DNA of 64,000 nt from Ilyomonas sp963847085 (GTDB lineage Bacteria > Bacteroidota > Bacteroidia > Chitinophagales > Chitinophagaceae): NCBI GenBank assembly GCA_963847085.1, contig CAWJYO010000004.1, positions 1 to 64,000 of the forward strand, given 5' to 3'. Every line of letters starts with the position of its first letter. Position 1 is the first letter of the stretch. The notes under the pieces are model-generated. The model was not told the origin of the DNA, ran no database searches, and worked only from the letters and a program-made list of their open reading frames with translations. The position numbers were made by a program, and so were the translations under genes. Positions 16,364 to 25,655 of this stretch are shown one piece after another.

Positions 16364-18055
16364 ATGAATACTGAAATTATTGGCGTTATCGCCATGTTTG
16401 TTTTTACCGTTTTATTAGCCATTCCGCTGGGGAAGTATATGGGCAAAATATATATAGGAGAAAAAACATGGCTCGATTCTATTTTCAATCCGCTTGATAA
16501 ATTCTTTTTTAAGATGAGCGGAATCAAGCCCGACAATGAAATGACCTGGCAGCAAAGCTTAGTGGCTTTGCTGGTTATAAACCTTGTTTGGTTTTTGCTT
16601 TCAATGTTTATTTTAATGAATATGAGCTGGCTGCCTCTGAATCCGGATGGCAACCCTTCTATGCCTGCCGATCTGGCTTTCAACACAACGGTTAGTTTTA
16701 TTTCCAATACCAACCTGCAACACTACTCCGGCGAAAGCGCGGTATCATATTTAGGGCAGCTTACCTTAATGCTGTTTCAATTTATCAGTGCTGCTACTGG
16801 CATGGCAATATGTGCTGTGGTATTTATTTGCATGAGAGAAAAAACAACCGATAAGCTGGGTAATTTTTATAATTACTTCGTCAAATCCTGCACAAGAGTT
16901 TTATTGCCTTTATCAATAATTGTTGCCGTGATTTTAGTGTTTAATGGTGCGCCAATGACATTCAAAGGCAAAGACCAGGTCATATCATTGCAAGGCGATA
17001 CGTTGAATGTAAGCCGTGGCCCGGCAGCGGCAATGATAGCCATCAAACAATTGGGTACAAATGGCGGTGGCTTCTTTGGCGCCAATTCAGCGCATCCGTT
17101 CGAGAACCCGAATTACGTAACCAACATGGCAGAAAACATATCCATCATACTCATTCCGATAGCAATGATTTTTGCATTGGGTTATATGCTCAAAAGAAAA
17201 CGTTTTGCCGGGATGGTAATGGGTGTAATGACAGTTGGTTTTTTATTGTTTATGATTCCTTCTGTTTATAACGAAATGCACGGCAATCATGCACTTGGTA
17301 TTGCGCAAAATATGGGCAATATGGAAGGCAAAGAAGTGAGGTTTGGATCTGCTGCTTCCGCATATTGGGGCATTACTACTACGGTTACTTCTAATGGCTC
17401 GGTGAATGCTATGCACGATAGTTTCATGCCGCTAACAGGCATGTTTACCATGCTTGGCATGATGGTGAATTGCTTTTATGGAGGCGTGGGCGTTGGCTTT
17501 CTCAACTTTTATATTTTTATGATCATTGCGGTTTTTATTTCGGGCCTGATGGTGGGACGAACGCCTGAGTTTTTAGGTAAAAAAATAGAAGCCAAAGAAA
17601 TGAAGATTGCCGCCATCATTGCATTGTTGCATCCGTTGCTGATATTGGCAGGCACCGCAATTTCATCTTACCTGTATGCACATAACCCAACTGTTTATGC
17701 AGGCTGGCTGAACAATCCGGGCAACCACGGCTTTAGCGAAATGTTGTACGAATATTCATCAGCTTCTGCTAACAACGGGTCTGAGTTTGCGGGTCTTAGC
17801 GCTAACACACCTTTCTGGAATATTACCGATGGCATTGTAATGCTGCTTTCGCGCTTTCTGCCCATCATTGGTCCCGTAGCTATTGCAGGCATTTTGGCAA
17901 AGAAAAAATATGTGCCCCAAAGCGCAGGCACTTTACAAACCGATACTTCCACTTTTGGCATTATGGTGTTTGCAGTGATTTTTATCATTGCTGCGCTTTC
18001 TTTTTTTCCGGCTTTATCGTTAGGCCCGATAGCAGAATTTTTAGGAATGAAATAA
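16364..18055 (+). CDS. kdpA: Potassium-transporting ATPase subunit A
   Basis: 563 residues, full length, with about ten membrane spans. The start NTEIIGVIAMFVFTVLLAIPLGKYMGKIY and the selectivity-filter-like loops (NTTVSFISNTNLQHYSGE, NGGGFFGANSAHPFENP, NNGSEFAG) are typical KdpA. It selects and conducts K+ while KdpB hydrolyses ATP. It follows kdpF directly and precedes kdpB by about 90 bp. Confidence 0.97.
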   Translation: MNTEIIGVIAMFVFTVLLAIPLGKYMGKIYIGEKTWLDSIFNPLDKFFFKMSGIKPDNEMTWQQSLVALLVINLVWFLLSMFILMNMSWLPLNPDGNPSMPADLAFNTTVSFISNTNLQHYSGESAVSYLGQLTLMLFQFISAATGMAICAVVFICMREKTTDKLGNFYNYFVKSCTRVLLPLSIIVAVILVFNGAPMTFKGKDQVISLQGDTLNVSRGPAAAMIAIKQLGTNGGGFFGANSAHPFENPNYVTNMAENISIILIPIAMIFALGYMLKRKRFAGMVMGVMTVGFLLFMIPSVYNEMHGNHALGIAQNMGNMEGKEVRFGSAASAYWGITTTVTSNGSVNAMHDSFMPLTGMFTMLGMMVNCFYGGVGVGFLNFYIFMIIAVFISGLMVGRTPEFLGKKIEAKEMKIAAIIALLHPLLILAGTAISSYLYAHNPTVYAGWLNNPGNHGFSEMLYEYSSASANNGSEFAGLSANTPFWNITDGIVMLLSRFLPIIGPVAIAGILAKKKYVPQSAGTLQTDTSTFGIMVFAVIFIIAALSFFPALSLGPIAEFLGMK

Positions 18056-18148
18056 ATCAAAAGTAAAAAGTAGTAGTTCAGCAAGAAGTATTTTCTGGTC
18101 TTTCTGACTTACCAACTTACAGATTTTCAGACTCTCAAACAAATAAAT

Positions 18149-20197
18149 ATGGCAAAGCAACAATCAAATAAATTATTCGAAGCGTCATTGGTAAAAGACG
18201 CATTGAAGCATTCGTTCATCAAACTCAATCCTAAACTGATGTTCCGCAATCCGGTAATGTTCACGGTAGAGATTGGAACTGCCGTGATGTTAGCCGTTTG
18301 TTTGTGGATTGTTTCCGGCAATAAAACACAAGGCAGCCTCGCTTATAACCTCATTGTGTTTGGCGTTTTACTTCTTACTTTATTGTTTGCCAACTTTGCC
18401 GAAGCCATTGCCGAAGCAAGAGGAAAGGCGCAGGCAGACAGTCTTCGGAAAACAAGAGAAGACACACCGGCAAAAAAGATTTTTCCGGTAGGTGAAGTAT
18501 TTGTTGATGAAATAAAAATTGTTTCCTCATCACAATTATTAATGGGTGATCGCTTTGTGTGCGAAACCGGCGATACAATACCGATGGATGGTGAAATTGT
18601 AGAAGGCATTGCCACTATTGATGAAAGTGCCATTACCGGCGAAAGCGCCCCTGTAATACGTGAAGCCGGCGGCGACAAATCGTCTGTTACAGGCGGCACA
18701 AAAGTATTGTCCGATAGAATTATTGTTGAGGTTACCACGCCTCCTGGAGAAACGTTTTTAGATAAAATGATTGCCTTAGTAGAAGGCGCATCCCGACAAA
18801 AAACACCAAATGAAATTGCCTTAACCATTTTGCTGGCTGGCTTTACATTGGTGTTTATCATTGTGTGCGTTACACTAAAACCATTTGGCGATTATGCCAA
18901 TACGCCCATTACCATTGCGGCTTTTATTTCTCTTTTTGTTTGCTTAATCCCAACCACCATTGGCGGCTTGTTAAGTGCCATTGGCATTGCAGGCATGGAT
19001 AGGGCTTTGCGTGCAAACGTGATCACCAAAAGCGGTAAAGCGGTTGAAACAGCAGGCGATGTTGATACTTTGTTATTGGATAAAACCGGAACCATCACCA
19101 TCGGCAATCGCAAAGCCACTCACTTCCATGCGGTAAATGGCCTGGGTGAAAATCAGTTCATGGAACTCGCGGCATTAAGTTCGTTAGCCGATGAAACACC
19201 GGAAGGGAAATCAATTGTAGAACTGGCACTTTTAAAAGGCGTAAATCAAAGAAGGGCTGACGGTATGGAGTTTATCAACTTTACGGCTGAAACCCGTAGC
19301 AGTGGCGTAAACATACCCGGTGGAAGAAAAATACGCAAAGGCGCACAGGATGCCATTCGCAACATGGTTATCAAAGCCGGAAATAATTTTCCCGACAATG
19401 CGACAGAGATTGTAAAAAACATTTCACAAAATGGTGGCACTCCGCTGGTTGTTGCAGAAAATAATGAAGTAAAAGGAGTGATAGAATTGCAGGATATTAT
19501 TAAACCAGGCATTAGCGAACGCTTTGACAGACTTAGAAAAATGGGCGTAAAAACGGTGATGGTAACCGGCGATAATCCATTAACCGCAAAATTTATCGCT
19601 ACTAAAGCCGGTGTTGATGATTTTATTGCTGAAGCCAGGCCAGAAGATAAAATGAACTATATAAAGAAGGAACAAACCGGCGGTAAACTGGTAGCAATGA
19701 TGGGCGACGGAACCAACGATGCACCTGCACTTGCGCAAGCCGATGTAGGAGTTGCCATGAACAGCGGAACTGCTGCAGCTAAAGAAGCCGGTAACATGGT
19801 TGACCTGGATAACGACCCGACAAAACTGATTGAAATTGTTGAAATTGGTAAGCAACTATTGATGACGAGAGGAACGCTTACTACCTTTTCGATAGCGAAT
19901 GATGTAGCCAAATATTTTGCTATTGTTCCGGCTTTATTTATTGCTTCTCTCCCCAGCCTGCAGCGAATTAATATTATGCACTTACACAGCCCCCAAAGCG
20001 CCATTTTATCGGCTGTTATTTTTAATGCACTTATCATTCCCGCTTTAATTCCACTGGCTTTGAGAGGTGTATCCTATAAGCCGATTGGGGCTAGTGCTTT
20101 GCTAAGAAGAAACTTATTGATTTACGGTTTTGGCGGTATCATCGTGCCTTTTATCGGAATTAAACTGATTGATTTGATAGTAAGCATTTGGTTTTAA
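18149..20197 (+). CDS. kdpB: Potassium-transporting ATPase subunit B
   Basis: 682-residue P-type ATPase. It has the actuator motif TGES, the phosphorylation site LLDKTGTIT, the nucleotide-binding hinge, and MVTGDNPLTA plus MMGDGTNDAPALAQADVGVAM. These place it firmly as KdpB. The stop codon overlaps by 4 bp the 3' end of a convergent PIN-toxin gene, so kdpB and kdpC are no longer adjacent. Confidence 0.97.
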   Translation: MAKQQSNKLFEASLVKDALKHSFIKLNPKLMFRNPVMFTVEIGTAVMLAVCLWIVSGNKTQGSLAYNLIVFGVLLLTLLFANFAEAIAEARGKAQADSLRKTREDTPAKKIFPVGEVFVDEIKIVSSSQLLMGDRFVCETGDTIPMDGEIVEGIATIDESAITGESAPVIREAGGDKSSVTGGTKVLSDRIIVEVTTPPGETFLDKMIALVEGASRQKTPNEIALTILLAGFTLVFIIVCVTLKPFGDYANTPITIAAFISLFVCLIPTTIGGLLSAIGIAGMDRALRANVITKSGKAVETAGDVDTLLLDKTGTITIGNRKATHFHAVNGLGENQFMELAALSSLADETPEGKSIVELALLKGVNQRRADGMEFINFTAETRSSGVNIPGGRKIRKGAQDAIRNMVIKAGNNFPDNATEIVKNISQNGGTPLVVAENNEVKGVIELQDIIKPGISERFDRLRKMGVKTVMVTGDNPLTAKFIATKAGVDDFIAEARPEDKMNYIKKEQTGGKLVAMMGDGTNDAPALAQADVGVAMNSGTAAAKEAGNMVDLDNDPTKLIEIVEIGKQLLMTRGTLTTFSIANDVAKYFAIVPALFIASLPSLQRINIMHLHSPQSAILSAVIFNALIIPALIPLALRGVSYKPIGASALLRRNLLIYGFGGIIVPFIGIKLIDLIVSIWF

Positions 20198-20616
20198 AGA
20201 AAAGGGTTAATAACTGTTAAGCGATTTTCGATGAGTAATCCGTTTTGCATATCTTCTGAATATAAAATAGAGCAGCCTGCTGCAAGGGCAGAAGCGACTA
20301 TTTTAGAATCGTATGAGCTTAAGCCATATCTCTCAAATACATGGAAAGCTGTTTCTAAAACAGCTTCATCCTCATTTTGTAAGTACGACGCTTTAATGAG
20401 AAATCTTACAAAGGCAAGAGCATCTTTTTTATCAAGTTTTCTTTTTCTTAAACAGACATGCAAACATTCAAAAACAACTTGCGGAGATATAAAACCAGTT
20501 GCAGCAATTAAAGAAATAGCAATCTTTTTCTTTTCGGATAACACATCATCAATCAGGTATAGAGCAATATTTGAATCAATAAAAAATTTATCGTTGGTTG
20601 GCTTCATCTCTATCAA
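20194..20616 (-). CDS. PIN-domain toxin (VapC-like)
   Basis: 140 residues. PIN motifs: first acidic residue in FFIDSNIALYLID, central Glu in QVVFECLHVCL, and the C-terminal acidic pair in YDSKIVASALAAGCSILYSEDM. Such proteins are metal-dependent RNases and usually act as toxins. An alternative ATG three codons in (20607) is equally plausible. The start overlaps the 3' end of the upstream antitoxin-like gene, the usual toxin-antitoxin arrangement. The pair lies on the opposite strand between kdpB and kdpC, so kdp read-through makes antisense RNA to it. Confidence 0.85.
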   Translation of the reverse strand: MIEMKPTNDKFFIDSNIALYLIDDVLSEKKKIAISLIAATGFISPQVVFECLHVCLRKRKLDKKDALAFVRFLIKASYLQNEDEAVLETAFHVFERYGLSSYDSKIVASALAAGCSILYSEDMQNGLLIENRLTVINPFL

Positions 20617-20809
20617 ATTTAAAATCGCTCATATCTACAGAGATTTTATTAAAGAAATCAATTGCTTCTTTTACATTTCTTCTTTTTTCTTCAAAAGAAA
20701 CATCCCCAACTTCTGAAGCCGTAACTTCTATTTCTTTATGCAAATACTCTTTAGGAAGCTCAATCCGCAAGTCTTCTTCACTTTCAACTTTAACCACTTT
20801 TCTAAACAT
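20588..20809 (-). CDS. Antitoxin-like protein paired with PIN toxin
   Basis: 73 residues. The N-terminal strand-rich part (MFRKVVKVESEEDLRIELPKEYL) is like a short AbrB/DUF-type DNA-binding or dimer domain. The charged C-terminal helix (SFEEKRRNVKEAIDFFNKISVDM) would thread into the toxin. The 3' end overlaps the PIN gene by up to 29 bp. The start is 33 bp from the divergent kdpC start, so any operator here could also affect kdpC. The antitoxin role is inferred from size and position. Confidence 0.75.
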   Translation of the reverse strand: MFRKVVKVESEEDLRIELPKEYLHKEIEVTASEVGDVSFEEKRRNVKEAIDFFNKISVDMSDFKFDRDEANQR

Positions 20810-20842
20810 AACATCTTATTTCTCCAAAAATAAAAATAGTAT

Positions 20843-21397
20843 ATGAAACAAAACATTTTTATAGCCATCCGGTTGACGCTGGTCTGCACATTTGTTTTTG
20901 CCGGAATTTATACCTTACTGATTTTTGGTATTGCGCAAGCCGCGCCTGGCAAAGGTTTGGGCGAAACGATTACTGTAAATAACAAGGTAGTTGGTTACAA
21001 ATTAGAAGGTCAAAAATTTACCGATGACAAGTATTTCAACAGCCGCCCTTCTGCAGTTGATTACAATGCTGCAGGTTCTGCAGGCAGCAATAAAAGTCCT
21101 GCCAGTCCTGAATATTTAAAAACAGTGCAAGAAAGGATTGATACATTTTTGGTGCACAATCCAACAGTTAAAAAAGATCAAATTCCTGCCGATCTGGTGA
21201 CGGCTTCGGGTAGTGGCTTGGACCCTGATATATCCCCACAAGGTGCCTTTGTTCAAGTTGGCAGGATTGCGAAAGCAAGAAATGTTTCAACCGATAAAAT
21301 CGAAGCTTTAATTAATGGACAGGTTGAAAAAGGAATACTAAGCCCTTATACCGTTAACGTATTGAAATTGAATATAGGTTTGGATAAACTGAAATGA
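20843..21397 (+). CDS. kdpC: Potassium-transporting ATPase subunit C
   Basis: 184 residues. The N-terminal membrane anchor (IAIRLTLVCTFVFAGIYTLLIFGIAQ) is followed by the periplasmic-type domain with FNSRPSAVDYNAAGSAGSN, DLVTASGSGLDPDISPQGA and VNVLKLNIGLDKL. This is a normal-length KdpC, the chaperone-like subunit. It is separated from kdpB by about 645 bp that hold a toxin-antitoxin pair. Confidence 0.95.
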   Translation: MKQNIFIAIRLTLVCTFVFAGIYTLLIFGIAQAAPGKGLGETITVNNKVVGYKLEGQKFTDDKYFNSRPSAVDYNAAGSAGSNKSPASPEYLKTVQERIDTFLVHNPTVKKDQIPADLVTASGSGLDPDISPQGAFVQVGRIAKARNVSTDKIEALINGQVEKGILSPYTVNVLKLNIGLDKLK

Positions 21398-21511
21398 AAA
21401 CTACAAATGTAGGTTGGTTGCAAGGTCTTTATTTATTGTATGTATAGCAATTGCGCAAGGAAGTATCTTGCAACAACAATTACAATTTTAACAGCTATTA
21501 GTTTTTGAGTA

Positions 21512-22648
21512 ATGAATGAACAAGGCGAACATAACGCAGAAGAATGGCTGCAAAAGGCAAATACCACAAATGTAGTAAAGGGTAAGCTCAAAATTTATCT
21601 CGGCATGAGCGCAGGCGTTGGTAAAAGCTATCGCATGCTGCAGGAGGCGCATACATTATTACAAAACGATGTAAATATAAAAGTAGGATACATTGAAACG
21701 CATGGGCGGAGAGAAACCGAAGCTTTAACCGAAGGGCTTTCCTTTATTCCGCGAAGAGAAGTGTTTTATAAAGGTAAGCGTTTGGAAGAACTGGATGTGC
21801 AAGCGATTTTATTATTGCATCCTGATGTTGTTGTGGTTGATGAACTGGCACATACCAACATTCCGGGCAGCAAAAATGAAAAGCGCTGGCAGGATGTACT
21901 GGATATGATAGATGCCGGTATTGATGTAATTTCTGCAGTGAACATTCAGCACATTGAAAGTATCAATGAAGATGTAAAACAGATTACCGGTATTGAAGTA
22001 AAAGAACGGGTGCCTGATAAAATTTTGCAGCTCGCCGATGAAGTGGTAAACATTGATTTGCCGGCAGATGAACTCATTGCCAGGTTGAAAGCAGGCAAAA
22101 TTTACGACCATTCTAAAGTGCAACAGGCGCTCACCAACTTCTTTCAGCCGGATAAAATTTTACAACTGCGCGAACTGGCTTTGAAAGAAGTAGCAGGGCA
22201 GGTAGAGCGCAAGGTGGATTATCAAATTACGGCAAAACAAAAGCCTTACCGGCACGAACGTTTATTGGCTTGCGTATCTTCTAACCACGCGATTGCGCAA
22301 CGCATCATTCGCAAAACGGCAAGACTGGCTTCTTACTACAACAGCAACTGGTTTGTATTGTATGTGCAAACGCCAAATGAAGCTTCCGATAAAATACCTT
22401 TGTCGACACAAAGACACCTCATCAACAATTTTAAAAATGCAACAGAGCTAGGCGGTGAAGTAATTCAAAAAAAAGCTGTGAATGTTGCTGCTTCCATCAT
22501 TGAAACGGTTACTGAAAAGAACATCACTACCCTCTGTTTAGGCAAGCCGCATTTCAATTTGTTTCAAATCATTTTACGAACCAGTATCTTTAATCAACTC
22601 CTCACCACACTTTCTAAAAACAATGTTGATCTTGTTATCTTATCCTGA
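21512..22648 (+). CDS. kdpD: KdpD-type sensor without kinase (KdpD + Usp domains)
   Basis: 378 residues, less than half the length of a classical KdpD (about 890). Residues 28-230 form the KdpD N-terminal domain: Walker A GMSAGVGKSYRM (31-42), GYIETHGRRET, Walker B-like VVVDELAHTN and NIQHIES. Residues about 250-375 form a universal-stress-like domain ending VDLVILS. There are no membrane spans and no histidine kinase. The gene overlaps by one base (TGATG) with the next, a separate kinase, so together they rebuild a KdpD split into two proteins. It should sense K+ or turgor signals in the cytoplasm. Confidence 0.9.
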   Translation: MNEQGEHNAEEWLQKANTTNVVKGKLKIYLGMSAGVGKSYRMLQEAHTLLQNDVNIKVGYIETHGRRETEALTEGLSFIPRREVFYKGKRLEELDVQAILLLHPDVVVVDELAHTNIPGSKNEKRWQDVLDMIDAGIDVISAVNIQHIESINEDVKQITGIEVKERVPDKILQLADEVVNIDLPADELIARLKAGKIYDHSKVQQALTNFFQPDKILQLRELALKEVAGQVERKVDYQITAKQKPYRHERLLACVSSNHAIAQRIIRKTARLASYYNSNWFVLYVQTPNEASDKIPLSTQRHLINNFKNATELGGEVIQKKAVNVAASIIETVTEKNITTLCLGKPHFNLFQIILRTSIFNQLLTTLSKNNVDLVILS

Positions 22649-24342
22649 TGGCACTTACCGTAAAAAATAAAATCTGGCTGGGCACTTTGTTTTTGTTTTT
22701 GCTCCTTTTGTTAACGGGCGGCGTTGCCATTTTTTACATGGCAAAATTAAAAGCCAATGCACAAAACGTATTGCAGGATAATTATGAAAGTTTGCTGTAT
22801 TGCCACACCATGCAAGTGCAAATGAATAACCTTTCGCAGAACTTTAATGCAACGGTAACAGAGTTAGAAAAAGCAATGCGGCAGGAGCTAAACGATATTA
22901 CCGAACCAGGCGAAAAAGAAGCTGCTATCAATCTGAATAATGCATTGCAAAAATTGAAAAATGGAGATACAACACAAGTAAATGTGCAATACATTGATCG
23001 CCAGATCCAAGGTATTCTTTTCATTAATATGCAAGCTATCAAGCGCAAAAGCGAACGCGCTGAAGCATCCGCAAAAGATGCACTTACAATTATCATTTCA
23101 ATGGGTGGCCTGGTATTTATTATTGCGTTTACTTTCATCGTTAATTTTCCTTCTGTCATTACCAATCCTATCAACCAATTGATTGATGCTATACAGGAAA
23201 TTTCAAACAAAAACTACAAGTATCGCATTCATATTGATAATAAAGATGAGTTTGGAAAACTGGCAGGCGCTTACAATAATATGGCCGAACGACTCGAGTA
23301 TTTTGAAAGCAGCAATCTGGCTCAACTGATGTTTGAAAAGAGTCGTGCTGAAGCAGTTATCAATAGTTTAAAAGACGCCAGCATCGGGATTGATAAAAAC
23401 GATCGGATTTTATTTGCTAACCAGCAGGCCTTGCAGCTATTGGGTTTGCGATCAGAGCAAATGGTTGGTAAGCCCGTTGATGAAGTAAAAAAGAAGAACG
23501 ATTTGTTTTCGTTTTTAATAAGCAACAACAATACTACACCGTTTACCATTGTGGTAGATAACCGCGAAAATTATTTTGCCAGAGAGATAATCGAGGTAGA
23601 ACAAGGTGATGTAAATAACAAAGTGATTGTGTTAAAAAATATTACTTCGTTTAAAGAGCTGGATGTGGCAAAAACAAACTTCATTGCTACCGTTTCGCAC
23701 GAATTAAAAACACCATTAGCAGCTTCTGATTTTAGTTTAAAGTTGCTGGAAGATGAGCGTGTAAGCAAATTGTCGGATGCGCAAAAAGAGTTGATTCAAA
23801 ACCTCAAAGAAGATAACCAGCGAATGCTGAAAATATTAAGCGAGCTTTTAAACATATCGCAAATTGAAGCTGGAAAAATTCAGTTGAAGATTGATCGGAT
23901 CAGTCCGCAAACCGTTATTGAAAATGCAATGCTGGCTGTAATGGCAAGTGCAAAAGAAAAAGGGCTTGATGTAAAAACAAACCTGCCAAACGATTTGCCC
24001 CTTATCAATGCTGATCTCGACAAAACAACCTGGGTACTGAATAATTTACTGACCAATGCTATTAAATATTCTTACACAAACAGTACAATAGAAGTGCAAG
24101 TTTACAGGCAAGATAAACAAGTTGTTTTTTCTGTAAAAGATACGGGCAAAGGCGTTGACAAGCAATATCTGCCCCGCCTTTTTGAACGGTATTTTCAAGT
24201 GCCCGGCTCGCAGGAAAAAGGCACTGGCTTAGGCCTGTCCATTTCAAAAGAATTTGTAGAAGCACAAGGTGGAAAAATTTGGGCTGATAGTGAAATCGGT
24301 AAAGGTACCACCGTTAGTTTTTGGCTGCCGATTGCAGAATGA
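22648..24342 (+). CDS. Membrane histidine kinase of the split Kdp sensor
   Basis: 564 residues. Two membrane spans (about 10-32 and 148-172) flank a short periplasmic helix region, then HAMP (NPINQLIDAIQEISNKNYKYRIH), a PAS-like domain (NSLKDASIGIDKNDRILFANQQAL), HisKA with phospho-His in TVSHELKTPLA, and HATPase_c with N-box NNLLTNAIKYS, KDTGKGV and GTGLGLSISKEFV. It is translationally coupled to the KdpD-like sensor. The likely partner is the NtrC-family regulator at 14.3 kb; both pairings are inferred from position. Confidence 0.9.
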   Translation: MALTVKNKIWLGTLFLFLLLLLTGGVAIFYMAKLKANAQNVLQDNYESLLYCHTMQVQMNNLSQNFNATVTELEKAMRQELNDITEPGEKEAAINLNNALQKLKNGDTTQVNVQYIDRQIQGILFINMQAIKRKSERAEASAKDALTIIISMGGLVFIIAFTFIVNFPSVITNPINQLIDAIQEISNKNYKYRIHIDNKDEFGKLAGAYNNMAERLEYFESSNLAQLMFEKSRAEAVINSLKDASIGIDKNDRILFANQQALQLLGLRSEQMVGKPVDEVKKKNDLFSFLISNNNTTPFTIVVDNRENYFAREIIEVEQGDVNNKVIVLKNITSFKELDVAKTNFIATVSHELKTPLAASDFSLKLLEDERVSKLSDAQKELIQNLKEDNQRMLKILSELLNISQIEAGKIQLKIDRISPQTVIENAMLAVMASAKEKGLDVKTNLPNDLPLINADLDKTTWVLNNLLTNAIKYSYTNSTIEVQVYRQDKQVVFSVKDTGKGVDKQYLPRLFERYFQVPGSQEKGTGLGLSISKEFVEAQGGKIWADSEIGKGTTVSFWLPIAE

Positions 24343-24557
24343 AAAGCGGGTTCCACTCTTCTATAGCAAATTTAATTCAGCAATCTATCTATTAGCTTGT
24401 TTTCAAAAATATCCTAAATACTTATCTTTAAAAGTGAGGTATAAAATCAAGTTCCATATATTTTAGAAATATTTTTAAATGTTATTAAAATATATGTGGC
24501 TGTTAAAATGAAAACCCTATCATTGTATTATCGCTTTTTTAATAAAATCCCAAATAC

Positions 24558-25568
24558 ATGAGAAAGCCATTTACATCAGTAATGCACGTACTGTCTGCAT
24601 TATCTGTTTCCGCACTTCTGCTTTCCGGCTGTACTAAATCTAATCTTAAAAGTTCTGCTGATCAAAGCCAGAGTGAGCCGGGAAACGCCACAATCTCCGG
24701 CTTGCATACCTATGGCGTGCTGCCGCCTGACCCTGCCCGCTATTCTAAAGTGCCTTCCTACTCGGCCGTTGAAATCAACAACATGTTCAGGAAGAAAGGT
24801 GTAGCGGAATCTGTTGCAGGAGAACCGGCTACTTATACGCTTGCCTCGCAGGCAGTAAGAGACCAGGAACAGATTGGCTCCTGCACGGCTTTTACCGGCT
24901 CTGAAGCCAATGAAATATTGCGGTATTATAAAACCGGCTCATGGCCTTCTGTACTAAGCCCGCTATATCTCTATTACATTGAACGTGTAAAAATTGAACA
25001 TTACTCTATTGGCTCCGATCCCGGCGCTGAAATGGTAGATATACCTGAAGCCCTGCAAGGATGGGGACAAAGCATAGAAGCTGATTATGCGTATCCAACC
25101 AATGCACAGGGAACTGCAGGGCCTTCTTCAAAAGCTTATAAAACAGCACCCAACTCTACTGCCGTAAGCAATGCATTGAACTACGAAATAGGCGCCGGTG
25201 CATCAAAATATGGAATGGTTACACAGGGAGACACGGCTACTGTTAAAGCACTTCTTCTGAACAATGTTCCTGTAATGATGGGCTTCAACGTGTACGACAA
25301 TTCAAGCTATACAATATTCGAAGGTTTAAATACCACCAACTATACTTATAGCCCTTTAACTTCTACAGGCAGTTTAAAAAGCGGTCTCAAACTGTTGGGC
25401 GGTCATGCCAATGTTATCATTGGATACGACAATAACAGGCAAGCTTTCTTAATGGAAAATTCATGGAGTACAAACTGGGGCAATGCAGGCTACTGGTACT
25501 TGCCATATTCTGTATTCCAAAGCAGCAAAATTGTGCCTACGGGCAATGTGTATTGGGCAAGTCTCTAA
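24558..25568 (+). CDS. Papain-like (C1) cysteine protease, lipoprotein
   Basis: 336 residues. The signal peptide ends in lipobox LLSGC (Cys25). The catalytic Cys is in QEQIGSCTAFTGS (Cys109), where papain has QGxCGSCW; the His is in GGHANVIIGYD and the Asn in ENSWSTNWGNAGYWYLP. The order Gln-Cys-His-Asn fits C1A peptidases. The usual Trp after the Cys is replaced by Thr-Ala-Phe. The enzyme would be anchored to a membrane facing the periplasm or outside. It is preceded by 215 bp in which I see no gene, and followed by a shared terminator. Confidence 0.8.
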   Translation: MRKPFTSVMHVLSALSVSALLLSGCTKSNLKSSADQSQSEPGNATISGLHTYGVLPPDPARYSKVPSYSAVEINNMFRKKGVAESVAGEPATYTLASQAVRDQEQIGSCTAFTGSEANEILRYYKTGSWPSVLSPLYLYYIERVKIEHYSIGSDPGAEMVDIPEALQGWGQSIEADYAYPTNAQGTAGPSSKAYKTAPNSTAVSNALNYEIGAGASKYGMVTQGDTATVKALLLNNVPVMMGFNVYDNSSYTIFEGLNTTNYTYSPLTSTGSLKSGLKLLGGHANVIIGYDNNRQAFLMENSWSTNWGNAGYWYLPYSVFQSSKIVPTGNVYWASL

Positions 25569-25601
25569 GCACATTGTTTCTTAATATTGTGATATTTCTA
25601 C

Positions 25602-25639
25602 AAAAACAAAAGCCCCAACACATCGGGGCTTTTGTTTTT
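25602..25639. terminator. Bidirectional terminator between convergent genes
   Basis: A perfect 15-bp stem (25602-25616 with 25625-25639) has a GC-rich centre (AGCCCC/GGGGCT) and A/T tracts on both flanks. It serves the protease gene on the plus strand and the heptad-repeat gene on the minus strand. Confidence 0.85.
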
Positions 25640-25655
25640 ATTGGAAATATAGAAT

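Noticed and set aside
17695..18861. Long minus-strand ORFs opposite kdpA and kdpB
   Set aside because: They are low-complexity Thr/Ile/Ser-rich shadows of well-conserved plus-strand genes.
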